From NCBI GenBank assembly GCA_002344965.1, contig DDUU01000053.1:1-30613 (forward strand): a stretch of DNA of 30,613 bases, read 5' to 3'. Made by a program: the position numbers and the translations under genes. The notes below the pieces were generated by a model, which saw only the letters and a list, made by a program, of their open reading frames with translations, was not told the DNA's origin and searched no databases. Of this stretch, positions 15,671 through 24,078 are shown piece after piece (positions within the stretch are counted from its first letter, which is position 1; every line of letters begins with the position of its first letter). The stretch comes from Candidatus Tepidiaquacellales bacterium UBA2330 (lineage in GTDB: Bacteria > Bacteroidota > Ignavibacteria > Tepidaquicellales > Tepidaquicellaceae).

Positions 15671-18631
15671 ATGAAAAATATAATTCTTAAAATAAAATCT
15701 TTTGTAGTAATTTTAATTTTAATCATTTTTATAAATGACAAATGTAATTCGCAAAACATTAGTCAAGGTGAACTAATGATCGTTAATAATACTGGAACAC
15801 AAACAGGTAAAATGATAAAGGTTAACATCTATCCCGTTGGAGCAATTTTCAGCGGAGGCAATCAATATAGTCTTGATGCTACAAACAAAATTCCAAGTTC
15901 TAGCGAAAAAATTTATGGTTATTCAAAAATCTTAAACTTCAATCAAAATCTTAATGAAGATCAATGGACAATAAAAATAAATTTCGATGCAAGTGAGTTA
16001 TTTCAAGACTGCGAGACCTCCCTCGGCTATGGCAAATACAGAATAGATTTCTATTCAGGGCCTGATCAGGATAATTTTCTGTTTATTGATTACTGCATTA
16101 TAGATTACAGTGATGCTAATTACGGAACTTCGGCATTTCAGGGCGAGCAGAAGATCAGAATAGATTTCAGACCTGCTGATCAAATTACATTTAACTTTCT
16201 TAGCAGCTCTACGCCTCACAACATTACCGCCGTTGAAAAAAATATTCGCGTATGGGAACAATATGGGAGCGGCTATCCACCAACTGCGCCTTCGAGAGGA
16301 GCTTTCAATGATACTACACTTTCTCAGTATCAGAATTTTCCCATTGACGCAAAACAATTCGGAGCAATCGAACATCCTAATCCGGGAGACTTCGCTTTAA
16401 ATATGGATGTGAAATATCAGGGAGCAAATCTAAAGCAAAATCAAAAACTGAATTTCGATAAATGCGAACTAACAATAAAAGAGAATATTGTTTTTCCGGC
16501 AAATCAAACTTCCGAAATGAATTTCTCCGGAAAAGGAGCTAAATTTGCAGCTAAAAATAATTCTGTTATAAATGCGCTTTCAGGTTTTATAATCAATCTT
16601 AATGACAGCGCTGATATACAGCTTGATGGAATTAAAATTTCCACAAATTCACCTTCTGTAATCTGGAGAGGAATTAAGGCAAATGATCTGAATGTAAATT
16701 CTTACATCAGAAATTCTAATTTGGAATATGCCGATACAGCATTGACCGTTGTAAATCAATTGAGTCGTCCATTTCAGTTTACTTCCAATACGGTTTTAAT
16801 GTCGAGAACAATTCCCGGTTACAGGTATGGACTAGTATTTAATAATGCGGTTAATCTACTTATTAATCAAAATGAATTTCATATTCCTCCGGTACATGCT
16901 GACCCGCTTTACAGAGAAGGTTCTATTCACATTACTAATTATGTTAACCTGCCTCCGGGTTCAAGATCACTTATCAATGTTGTTGATAATAAGTTTTACA
17001 ATGGATACTATCAGCTTAATTTGCTTGGTTATACTTCAAACTTAGTTACGGTTTATGTTGCACAGAATTCATTTTACAATTCAAATCATAATTTGATTGG
17101 AAGAAAATGCATTGGCGACGTTAAGAATAATGAATTTTCAAACAATATCCCCATACCACCTTGGGACTTGAGAAGTCAGAATGTTGTAACAAATTACGCA
17201 AACTTAAACTTTTACTCAAATACTTTTCAATCTATTCAGTACAATATCTTTATGGCTAATAATTCATTTCCAAATCTTGCGCCTTTAAGGGACGTCTATA
17301 ACAACCTTATTTGGGTTGCAGGATTAAATTCATTGTCAAATGATAATTACGACAACCTTGTTGTTACTGGCAATGGGTACGTCTTTACTAATCTCGGAAA
17401 GAATTCCTTTACGCTTGGAAATCCGAATTACAGGCACATTTATGCCGAGATATTAGATACATCGAGTTTTTATTTTGCAAATGACAATTGTTGGTATGGT
17501 AGCGGAGATACGGCTAAACTCGAGATACGGAAAATTGGGCCAGGTGGTGACTTGGTAGAATACCAGGCAATACCAAGTGATAACTGTTTAATCGGAACTC
17601 TTGCATCAGAATATCTGAGTATAGATAAAAATTATGGAATACAAGATACGATATTTATTTCTCAATCTTCTGTAAACCAGTCAGCAAGCGAAGCCGAAAT
17701 GTTATTTGCAGAATCAATTAAAAATATTGCTGCTATAGATTACACATCAGCAATACAAAATTTAAAACAAATTATCAGTATTCATAATAGCAGTGATTAT
17801 TCAAACTCATCAGTTCAAAAATTGTATGAATTGCATTGCACATTAGATACTTCCGGCTCACAAACAAACACAAATCAGTTATTTACAACTTTAAAACAGT
17901 TTTTGGAAACTGTAACATTATTAAACGCAAGCAATGAAAAGTTCGTAAAAATTTCGTGTGAAACAATATTGATGTGTGAAGTTAAATTAAAAAATTATAA
18001 TTCAGCAATGTCAGGATATGAATATATCTCATTAAATGATCCCGATTATAATTCAAGATTATCAGCTGCTTTAGATTATCTGGGCATTATGTGCATTGTG
18101 AACGGAGGGGCAGGGGGAAGTTTTGCAAAAGTAAAGAGAGATTTGCCTGTGAATAGAATGCTGAAAAAAATTTATTCAATTAATAAAGTTTCACATACTG
18201 GAAATAGTAAAGATAAAGAACAGAAAGTAATTTTGGATGGAAAAATTAAAGAGGTAATGACTAAATCAAAGACATTAATTAAAGATGAAAAAGTTAAATT
18301 ACTGGAAAGTGAAACACTTAACTCGTTTGGTAATGAAAGTGAATTTAATCATACTAATGTTATAAAGACAGTAATTAATTCAACGAATTACCCTAATCCA
18401 TTTAATCCGGCTACAGTAATTAAATTTGAACTTCCTGAGAGCGGAATTACAGATTTAAAAGTATACGACATAAGCGGTAAGCAAATTCAACATTTGATAA
18501 AACAAGAATTCAAATCCAAAGGAGTATATTCAGTTACTTTTGACGGATCAGCGTTATCAAGTGGTGTGTATTTATATCAAATCAGTTCAAACAATTTAAG
18601 AATTACCAAAAAGCTAATATTAATAAAATAA
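15671..18631 (+). CDS. Large T9SS-sorted protein with predicted parallel beta-helix
   Basis: The 986-aa product has a signal peptide (hydrophobic ~10-21, cleavage near CNSQ at 25-28). Residues ~30-230 are a beta-rich domain I cannot name. Residues ~260-620 look like a right-handed beta-helix of the pectate-lyase/NosD kind, with repeated short strands and Asn/Ser turns (FAAKNNSVINALSGFIINLND, QLDGIKIST, YIRNSNLEYADTAL). Residues ~670-850 are helical and TPR-like (AEMLFAESIKNIAAIDYTSAI). A linker leads to the T9SS domain (~900-986) with NYPNPFNPAT, KVYDISGKQI and LSSGVYLYQIS, ending in LILIK. No catalytic residues can be assigned. It is the main gene of the AT-rich island and the composite repeat follows ~100 bases downstream. 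Confidence 0.83.
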   Translation: MKNIILKIKSFVVILILIIFINDKCNSQNISQGELMIVNNTGTQTGKMIKVNIYPVGAIFSGGNQYSLDATNKIPSSSEKIYGYSKILNFNQNLNEDQWTIKINFDASELFQDCETSLGYGKYRIDFYSGPDQDNFLFIDYCIIDYSDANYGTSAFQGEQKIRIDFRPADQITFNFLSSSTPHNITAVEKNIRVWEQYGSGYPPTAPSRGAFNDTTLSQYQNFPIDAKQFGAIEHPNPGDFALNMDVKYQGANLKQNQKLNFDKCELTIKENIVFPANQTSEMNFSGKGAKFAAKNNSVINALSGFIINLNDSADIQLDGIKISTNSPSVIWRGIKANDLNVNSYIRNSNLEYADTALTVVNQLSRPFQFTSNTVLMSRTIPGYRYGLVFNNAVNLLINQNEFHIPPVHADPLYREGSIHITNYVNLPPGSRSLINVVDNKFYNGYYQLNLLGYTSNLVTVYVAQNSFYNSNHNLIGRKCIGDVKNNEFSNNIPIPPWDLRSQNVVTNYANLNFYSNTFQSIQYNIFMANNSFPNLAPLRDVYNNLIWVAGLNSLSNDNYDNLVVTGNGYVFTNLGKNSFTLGNPNYRHIYAEILDTSSFYFANDNCWYGSGDTAKLEIRKIGPGGDLVEYQAIPSDNCLIGTLASEYLSIDKNYGIQDTIFISQSSVNQSASEAEMLFAESIKNIAAIDYTSAIQNLKQIISIHNSSDYSNSSVQKLYELHCTLDTSGSQTNTNQLFTTLKQFLETVTLLNASNEKFVKISCETILMCEVKLKNYNSAMSGYEYISLNDPDYNSRLSAALDYLGIMCIVNGGAGGSFAKVKRDLPVNRMLKKIYSINKVSHTGNSKDKEQKVILDGKIKEVMTKSKTLIKDEKVKLLESETLNSFGNESEFNHTNVIKTVINSTNYPNPFNPATVIKFELPESGITDLKVYDISGKQIQHLIKQEFKSKGVYSVTFDGSALSSGVYLYQISSNNLRITKKLILIK

Positions 18632-18733
18632 AATCATATTATAGCAAATAGCTTAAGTTTTACCTTTGGATCCGTCAAATGCTTAGATAAATTAATATAC
18701 AAATTGGTAATTCAATACGTCTTTATATCATTT

Positions 18734-18876
18734 CAATCCATCTGAGTTACGGAAGATCACCGGAGACTCAGACGGGGGACAACATCCAATATCCCCCGGC
18801 GGAGTCTCCCGCTCTTTGGGACTCCGCCGTTAAAGAAAATCGACAGAAGATCACAGGAGACTCAGACGGGGGACAA
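18734..18876. repeat. Composite interspersed repeat, right copy (A-B-A modules)
   Basis: Same order and orientation as the left copy at 13063-13317. Module A lies at 18751-18782 and 18845-18876 (GGAGACTCAGACGGGGGACAA in both), and module B lies between them. Homology with the left copy starts before A: TCCATC(CG)CTGAGT-ACG is shared. The A-B spacer is only ~10 bases here against ~48 in the left copy. The gap 18632-19031 otherwise contains AT-rich DNA that must hold the promoter for the M16 operon, but I cannot place it. Confidence 0.85.
18797..18829. repeat. Perfect 10-bp hairpin, module B of the right composite repeat
   Basis: CGGCGGAGTC (18797-18806) pairs perfectly with GACTCCGCCG (18820-18829) through a 13-nt loop ending TCTTTGG, as in the left copy. 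Stem sequence and loop length are kept while the 5' half of the loop has changed, which suggests that pairing rather than sequence alone is maintained. Confidence 0.85.
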
Positions 18877-19031
18877 CGAAGTACATCGAATTTAATCACT
18901 GCATTTTATTCTCAAATAAGTTAGTTTTGAAAGTTAAAAAACTGCTTTTCGAAGATCAGGAATTTTCCGGTCGCATTATTTAATCTTATTTAGAAATCAG
19001 CATTAATACATCCACTTTAAATTATAAATCT

Positions 19032-20294
19032 ATGTCTGATCAGACTTTGAATCTTGAATTCATTGAATATGATCTTCCGAACGGACTGCACTGCATTCTG
19101 TATCAGGATAATACTAAACCGAACGTATGCGTAATGCCGGCATATCAGGTCGGGGCGAAAGATGAAATAAAAGGACAGAAAGGAATTGCTCATTTGTTTG
19201 AGCATATGATGTTTCAGGGTTCGGAGAATGTAAGCAAGACCGGGCATTTTGATTCGGTAATGAAAGCCGGCGGGACCTGCAACGCTTTTACCGGATTTGA
19301 CTCAACTGTATATTTTGATCTGCTTCCGTCGAATAATCTTGAACTCGCGCTCTGGCTCGAATCGGACAGAATGAATTCCCTTAACATTACGCAGACAAAT
19401 CTGGATAATCAGATCAGCGTTGTGCTTGAAGAAAAGAAACAGGTAATCGATAATGTACCTTACGGCACAATGACAGAAAACTATCTTAAGCATATTTTCA
19501 GAGGATCGCAGTATGAAATTCCTGTAATAGGACTTGAGGAAGACATAAAATCCTTTTCAGTAAAAGAAGCTTTAAATTTTCACGATAATTATTATTCGCC
19601 TGAAAACTGCGTACTTATGATCTCGGGTGATATAAATATTGAAAAGACAAAAGATCTTATTTTAAAATATTTCGGGGATATCAGAAAAAAAAATCTGATA
19701 AACAGGGAAAAGAATATAATAAGTGAACTGGAATCGGATGAAGAATTAACTGTCCCGGATAACGTACAGCTTCCGGTAGTAAGCATTTGCTTTCAGATAC
19801 CCGGAGAAGAAAGCGAAGAAGATTTTGATCTGGAATATTTTACGGAGATCATTGCAAACAGGGAAAGCAGCAGACTTCACAGGAAATATGTTTATGAAAA
19901 GAATATATTTAAATCAGTGCATGCTGAAAAAATAGCTCTCAAAGACGCGGGCATTTTGATTCTCTTTGCAATGCTGAATCCCGGAACTGATATTAAACTT
20001 GCGGCGGATATATTAAATGAAGAGATCAGATTGTTTTATGATAACGATATTAATGACAGGGAATTTGAAAGAATAAAAAACCAGCTTGAGTTCAGGAATG
20101 TTACGAAAAATCTGAAGATGAATAATATTTCAATCGAGACCGTAAAAAATTATATGAATTTCAGGGATACAAATCTTATAAATACTTCCTTTAAAAAATT
20201 CAGCTCCGTTACAAAAGCGGACATTAAGAAAACAGTTAAGAGTAATTTATTAGATAAGAAAAAATTTACTCTGAATTACGTACCAAAAAAATAA
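19032..20294 (+). CDS. M16-family zinc peptidase, first of three
   Basis: Inverzincin-type metallopeptidase of the processing-peptidase/PqqL group. The 420-aa product has the inverted zinc motif HLFEH (54-58) in GIAHLFEHMMFQGS and the distal ligand Glu134 in VVLEEKKQ, 76 residues on, which is the family spacing. NAFTGFDSTVYF is the typical strand following the active site. There is no signal peptide, so it should act in the cytoplasm unless exported by an unseen route. It starts a same-strand run of three M16 genes. M16B enzymes often work as pairs of an active and an inactive subunit. The gene follows the composite repeat by ~155 bases. Confidence 0.92.
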   Translation: MSDQTLNLEFIEYDLPNGLHCILYQDNTKPNVCVMPAYQVGAKDEIKGQKGIAHLFEHMMFQGSENVSKTGHFDSVMKAGGTCNAFTGFDSTVYFDLLPSNNLELALWLESDRMNSLNITQTNLDNQISVVLEEKKQVIDNVPYGTMTENYLKHIFRGSQYEIPVIGLEEDIKSFSVKEALNFHDNYYSPENCVLMISGDINIEKTKDLILKYFGDIRKKNLINREKNIISELESDEELTVPDNVQLPVVSICFQIPGEESEEDFDLEYFTEIIANRESSRLHRKYVYEKNIFKSVHAEKIALKDAGILILFAMLNPGTDIKLAADILNEEIRLFYDNDINDREFERIKNQLEFRNVTKNLKMNNISIETVKNYMNFRDTNLINTSFKKFSSVTKADIKKTVKSNLLDKKKFTLNYVPKK

Positions 20295-20310
20295 AATACA
20301 AAAGTCATAT

Positions 20311-21609
20311 TTGAGAAAGCAAAGCTCAGCGTTAAAAATAAAAACGAACGTTCCTTCCATTGAACATAAAGAATATACATTAAGCAACGGACTGAGAATT
20401 ATATTAAGCAAAACCGGTGACATTCCGATGATAGCTGTGAATACGACTTTTCATGTTGGTTCAAAAGATGAAGATAATAATAAGACAGGGATGGCACATT
20501 TACTTGAGCATCTTATGTTCGAAGGCTCACCGAATATACCTCACGGAAAATTTGATGATATACTAAACAGAAACGGCGGTGACAGCAATGCATACACGAG
20601 CTGGGATTCAACGGGATATTATATCGTGCTTCCTTCAAATAAACTTGAAACAGCTCTCTGGCTTGATTCTGACAGACTTACCGGCTTTGGAGTTTCTGAA
20701 GAAAGTCTCAGGATACAGAAGCATGTAATATTTGAAGAGAAACTTTTATATGTGGATAATTCTCCTTACGGTACAGTCGAAGAGGAAAGTTCCGTAAGAT
20801 TATTCAGCAACAGCGGCTACAAAAATCCCGTGATCGGAAATATGGATCATGTTATGAATACAAGTCTGGAAGAGGTAAGGAAATTTTATGAGAAGCACTA
20901 TATACCCGGAAATGCAGTGATATCTGTAGTTGGTGACATTGATTACGACAGGACGCTGAAGATGATAGAAAAATATTACGGAGGAATAAACGGCGGGTCA
21001 ATACCTGTAAGAAGAGATCATTCGGATAAATATCTTACTTCAGAAGTCAGGGAGAAGATAAAGGATAACGTACATCTGGAAGGGAAATTTATTTTTTACA
21101 GACTTCCTGAAATGGGAACTAAAGAATTTTATGCAATGAGTATTCTCAACGGAATTCTCTCCGACGGGGACAGTTCGAGATTTTATAAAGAGCTTGAGTA
21201 TAACAATGAACTTGTAAATGAATTTGACACAAACCTATACGGAATGGAATGTTCGAGTCTGTTTGGGATAAGCGCAATAATTTTACAGGGAAAGAGTGCA
21301 GCTCTGACTGAAGAAAAAATTGATAATGTGCTTGAAGACATCAAAGAGGGAAATATCAGCGATCATGAAATTGAAAAGATAAAGAATAAAGTGGAGACGT
21401 ATTTCAGCGCTAAGAAGCAATCGATAATTTCCCTGGCAGAAAAATTATCATATCTGAAAACATTTTATAACAATACTGATAAAATAAATTTCGAAATACT
21501 TGATTACCTGTCGGTTTCAAAGAGCGATATTGTACAGACCGCAGTAAAATATCTTGACAGGAATAAGAGATTAGTATTGGATTATATACCGGTTAAAAAT
21601 AATAATTAA
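20311..21609 (+). CDS. M16-family zinc peptidase, second of three, TTG start
   Basis: The 432-aa paralogue of the preceding gene keeps all catalytic residues: HLLEH (63-67) in GMAHLLEHLMFEGS and Glu143 in IFEEKLL. NAYTSWDSTGYY follows the active site. The start is TTG at 20311, 16 bases after the previous stop; the next in-frame Met (residue 40) would remove the conserved N-terminal strand HKEYTLSNGLRIILS, so TTG is preferred. No signal peptide is seen. The stop directly abuts the ATG of the third M16 gene (TAAATG), indicating translational coupling and perhaps stoichiometric assembly. Confidence 0.92.
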   Translation: MRKQSSALKIKTNVPSIEHKEYTLSNGLRIILSKTGDIPMIAVNTTFHVGSKDEDNNKTGMAHLLEHLMFEGSPNIPHGKFDDILNRNGGDSNAYTSWDSTGYYIVLPSNKLETALWLDSDRLTGFGVSEESLRIQKHVIFEEKLLYVDNSPYGTVEEESSVRLFSNSGYKNPVIGNMDHVMNTSLEEVRKFYEKHYIPGNAVISVVGDIDYDRTLKMIEKYYGGINGGSIPVRRDHSDKYLTSEVREKIKDNVHLEGKFIFYRLPEMGTKEFYAMSILNGILSDGDSSRFYKELEYNNELVNEFDTNLYGMECSSLFGISAIILQGKSAALTEEKIDNVLEDIKEGNISDHEIEKIKNKVETYFSAKKQSIISLAEKLSYLKTFYNNTDKINFEILDYLSVSKSDIVQTAVKYLDRNKRLVLDYIPVKNNN

Positions 21610-23004
21610 ATGAGTAAATCAAAAATAGAAAAAATCACAACAGCGGTAACGCTTGACAGATCGCGTCAGCCGAAATCCGGAAAGCCGAAAGACGTCAGCT
21701 TCCCGGGATTTTTTGAAACAACGACTGACAGCGGTATAAGCGTCGTTGTAATAGAAGACAGAAAGCTGCCGCTGGTAACTTCCAGATTTATTTTTAAGAC
21801 AGGCGGTTATGCCGATGATCAGTGGGGAAAAAAATACGAGGGACTTGCTTCATTAACTACAGAGCTTTTAACAAAAGGAACGGAAAGCAGGAGTGCAACC
21901 GTGATTGCTGACGAAGTGGATTATCTCGGTGCGTCATTAACAAGCGGAAGCGATTACGATGCGATTTATATCAGCACATACAGTCTGAAGAAATATTTTG
22001 ACAGCGTCTTTGCAATTGCCGCAGATGTAATATTAAATCCGGCATTTCCGGAATCGGAGCTGAACAGGATAAAAGAACAGAGGATCAATTCGCTGCTTTC
22101 AATGTCTGATGACGGTGATTATATTTCGGATAATATTTTCCGTTCGGAAGTTTACAAAGGTTCGCCTTATTCGCTTCAGTCAGAAGGAAGCAAAACATCG
22201 GTACCGAATATTACAACTGATCTGGCGCGGGAATTTTATACGCGTTATTTCCGTCCTGATAATCTTATCATTGCAATGGTAGGAGACATTTCTCCTGAAG
22301 AAGCGATGCTTAAGATAAATACTGAACTGAATTTCAGTAATACGCAAAAGACTTTATATCCGGAATTAAAATCTCCCGAAAAAATCAGCGGAAACAGAGT
22401 GTATTTGTATGATAAGAAAGGTGCTGTGCAGTCTTCCATAAAGGTCGGGCATCTTGGAATAAAGAGAAACAATCCGGATTATATAAAACTGAATGTTCTG
22501 AATACTTTGCTTGGCGGAAATTTCTCATCCAGGATAAATAAAAATCTGAGAGAGGATAAAGGATATACTTACGGTTCAAGATCTTCATTTAACTGTCAGA
22601 GATTTTGCGGTGATTTTTCCGTTTCGACAGAAGTAAAGAATGAAGTGACTGCTGATACAATAAAGGAAATTATCAAAGAAATAAAAATGCTCAGAAAAGA
22701 GGAAGCCGGTAAGAACGAACTGAAAAGCGTTAAAAATTATCTGACAGGAATTTTTCCGCTGCAGCTTGAGACACCGAATGCAGTTGCACAGAAAGTGCTG
22801 AGTCTGAAACTAAATGATCTTCCTTCGGATTATTTCAATAAATTCATAAAGGAAATTAATGATGTAACTCCTGAGCAGATCCTGGAAGCAGCTGATAAAT
22901 ATCTTCATCCTGATGATATGATAATATCGGCAGCCGGAAATGTAAAAGAAATTAAAGATATGATGAAACAATTCGGAGAGCTCTCGGTAGTAGAAGAGCA
23001 GTAA
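21610..23004 (+). CDS. Degenerate M16-family protein, probably non-catalytic subunit
   Basis: The 464-aa product aligns with its neighbours over the whole M16 fold, but the zinc motif is lost. Where they read HLLEH, it reads SLTTE (81-85), so both His ligands and the catalytic Glu are replaced. The C-terminal half keeps NLREDKGYTYGSRSSF, the Arg/Tyr-containing substrate-binding segment of M16 partners, and LLGGNFSSRINKNLR. In mitochondrial and bacterial M16B systems, such inactive paralogues pair with an active subunit and help bind substrate. No signal peptide is visible. The coupled start (TAAATG) suggests it pairs with the second M16 protein; that partner choice is inference. Confidence 0.9.
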   Translation: MSKSKIEKITTAVTLDRSRQPKSGKPKDVSFPGFFETTTDSGISVVVIEDRKLPLVTSRFIFKTGGYADDQWGKKYEGLASLTTELLTKGTESRSATVIADEVDYLGASLTSGSDYDAIYISTYSLKKYFDSVFAIAADVILNPAFPESELNRIKEQRINSLLSMSDDGDYISDNIFRSEVYKGSPYSLQSEGSKTSVPNITTDLAREFYTRYFRPDNLIIAMVGDISPEEAMLKINTELNFSNTQKTLYPELKSPEKISGNRVYLYDKKGAVQSSIKVGHLGIKRNNPDYIKLNVLNTLLGGNFSSRINKNLREDKGYTYGSRSSFNCQRFCGDFSVSTEVKNEVTADTIKEIIKEIKMLRKEEAGKNELKSVKNYLTGIFPLQLETPNAVAQKVLSLKLNDLPSDYFNKFIKEINDVTPEQILEAADKYLHPDDMIISAAGNVKEIKDMMKQFGELSVVEEQ

Positions 23005-23028
23005 AAATTTATTATTAAAATTAAGCGA

Positions 23029-24021
23029 ATGACTGAAATAAAAACCCAGATCGTATCTGATGCAGAATCAGTAAAGAAGCTGAACAGAAAATATATTGAG
23101 CTGAAAAGTGAGATTTCCAAAGTGATAGTCGGACAGGAAGATATCATTGAACAGATCATCATATCCATTTTATCAAAAGGTCATTGCCTGCTTATCGGAG
23201 TGCCGGGACTTGCAAAGACGCTTTTAGTCAAGACGCTTTCGGAAGCTCTGGATCTGAAATTTAACAGAGTGCAGTTCACGCCGGATCTGATGCCGTCTGA
23301 CATAACGGGCACGGAAATTCTAGAAGATGACGCTGAAGGAAGAAAGAGATTTAAATTTATAAGAGGTCCAGTTTTTGCAAATATTATTTTAGCGGATGAA
23401 ATAAACAGAACACCTCCGAAGACTCAATCGGCATTACTTGAAGCAATGCAGGAACACAGGGTTACAGCAGCAGGTAATACTTACACACTTGATGAACCGT
23501 TTTTTGTTTTAGCTACTCAGAATCCAATTGAGCAGGAAGGGACATATCCGCTTCCCGAAGCTCAGCTTGACAGATTTATGTTTAATCTCTGGCTGGACTA
23601 TACAAGCTTTGAAGATGAACTTGAAATTGTAAGAAGGACGACAAGTATGTACAGTCCAAAGGTTGGAATAATTTTTTCAAAGGAAGACATAATTGAATTT
23701 CAGGATCTGGTAAGAAAAGTTCCTGTAGCGGAGGAAGTCATAAAATACGCCGTAAATCTTGTAGCAAAGACAAGACCGGGAAATCCCGAATCGCCTAAGA
23801 TCGTAAAAGATTATATAAGCTGGGGAGCCGGACCGAGAGCATCGCAGTATCTGATACTCGGCGCAAAGACAAACTGTATACTGAAAGGAAGATATTCGCC
23901 TGATATAGAGGATGTAAAGAAAGTTACACTGCCTGTGCTTCGTCACAGACTTATCACAAATTTCAATGCAGAGGCGGACGGATTAAGTATAATAAAAATT
24001 GTAGAAGAGCTTATTAAATAA
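23029..24021 (+). CDS. MoxR-family AAA+ ATPase
   Basis: Cytosolic AAA+ chaperone-like ATPase, 330 aa. Walker A is GVPGLAKT (57-64, the GxPGxAKT form specific to MoxR), Walker B is IILADE (119-124) followed by INRTPPKTQSALLEAMQE, sensor 1 is Asn165 in ATQNPIEQEGTYPLPEAQ, and DRF (181-183) follows. Members usually act with DUF58 and VWA proteins encoded just downstream. Here no such partner follows: the next gene is convergent. Instead it sits 24 bases after the degenerate M16 gene, making a four-gene M16-M16-M16-MoxR unit. Its link to the peptidases rests only on position. Confidence 0.94.
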   Translation: MTEIKTQIVSDAESVKKLNRKYIELKSEISKVIVGQEDIIEQIIISILSKGHCLLIGVPGLAKTLLVKTLSEALDLKFNRVQFTPDLMPSDITGTEILEDDAEGRKRFKFIRGPVFANIILADEINRTPPKTQSALLEAMQEHRVTAAGNTYTLDEPFFVLATQNPIEQEGTYPLPEAQLDRFMFNLWLDYTSFEDELEIVRRTTSMYSPKVGIIFSKEDIIEFQDLVRKVPVAEEVIKYAVNLVAKTRPGNPESPKIVKDYISWGAGPRASQYLILGAKTNCILKGRYSPDIEDVKKVTLPVLRHRLITNFNAEADGLSIIKIVEELIK

Positions 24022-24039
24022 AATGCAGTATTAAAGTAT

Positions 24040-24062
24040 ATATAAAGTGAAATGCTTTATAT
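24040..24062. terminator. Possible bidirectional terminator between moxR and the radical SAM gene
   Basis: ATATAAAG (24040-24047) pairs with CTTTATAT (24055-24062) through a 7-nt loop, in the 57-base gap between convergent genes. The stem is AT-rich without a clean T-run, so this is tentative. Confidence 0.35.
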
Positions 24063-24078
24063 TATATAGCAGTATGAA

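Noticed and set aside
23677..23946. Minus-strand frame of 89 codons inside moxR
   Set aside because: Antisense to a conserved AAA+ domain, Cys/Tyr/Arg-rich, with no plausible start signal.
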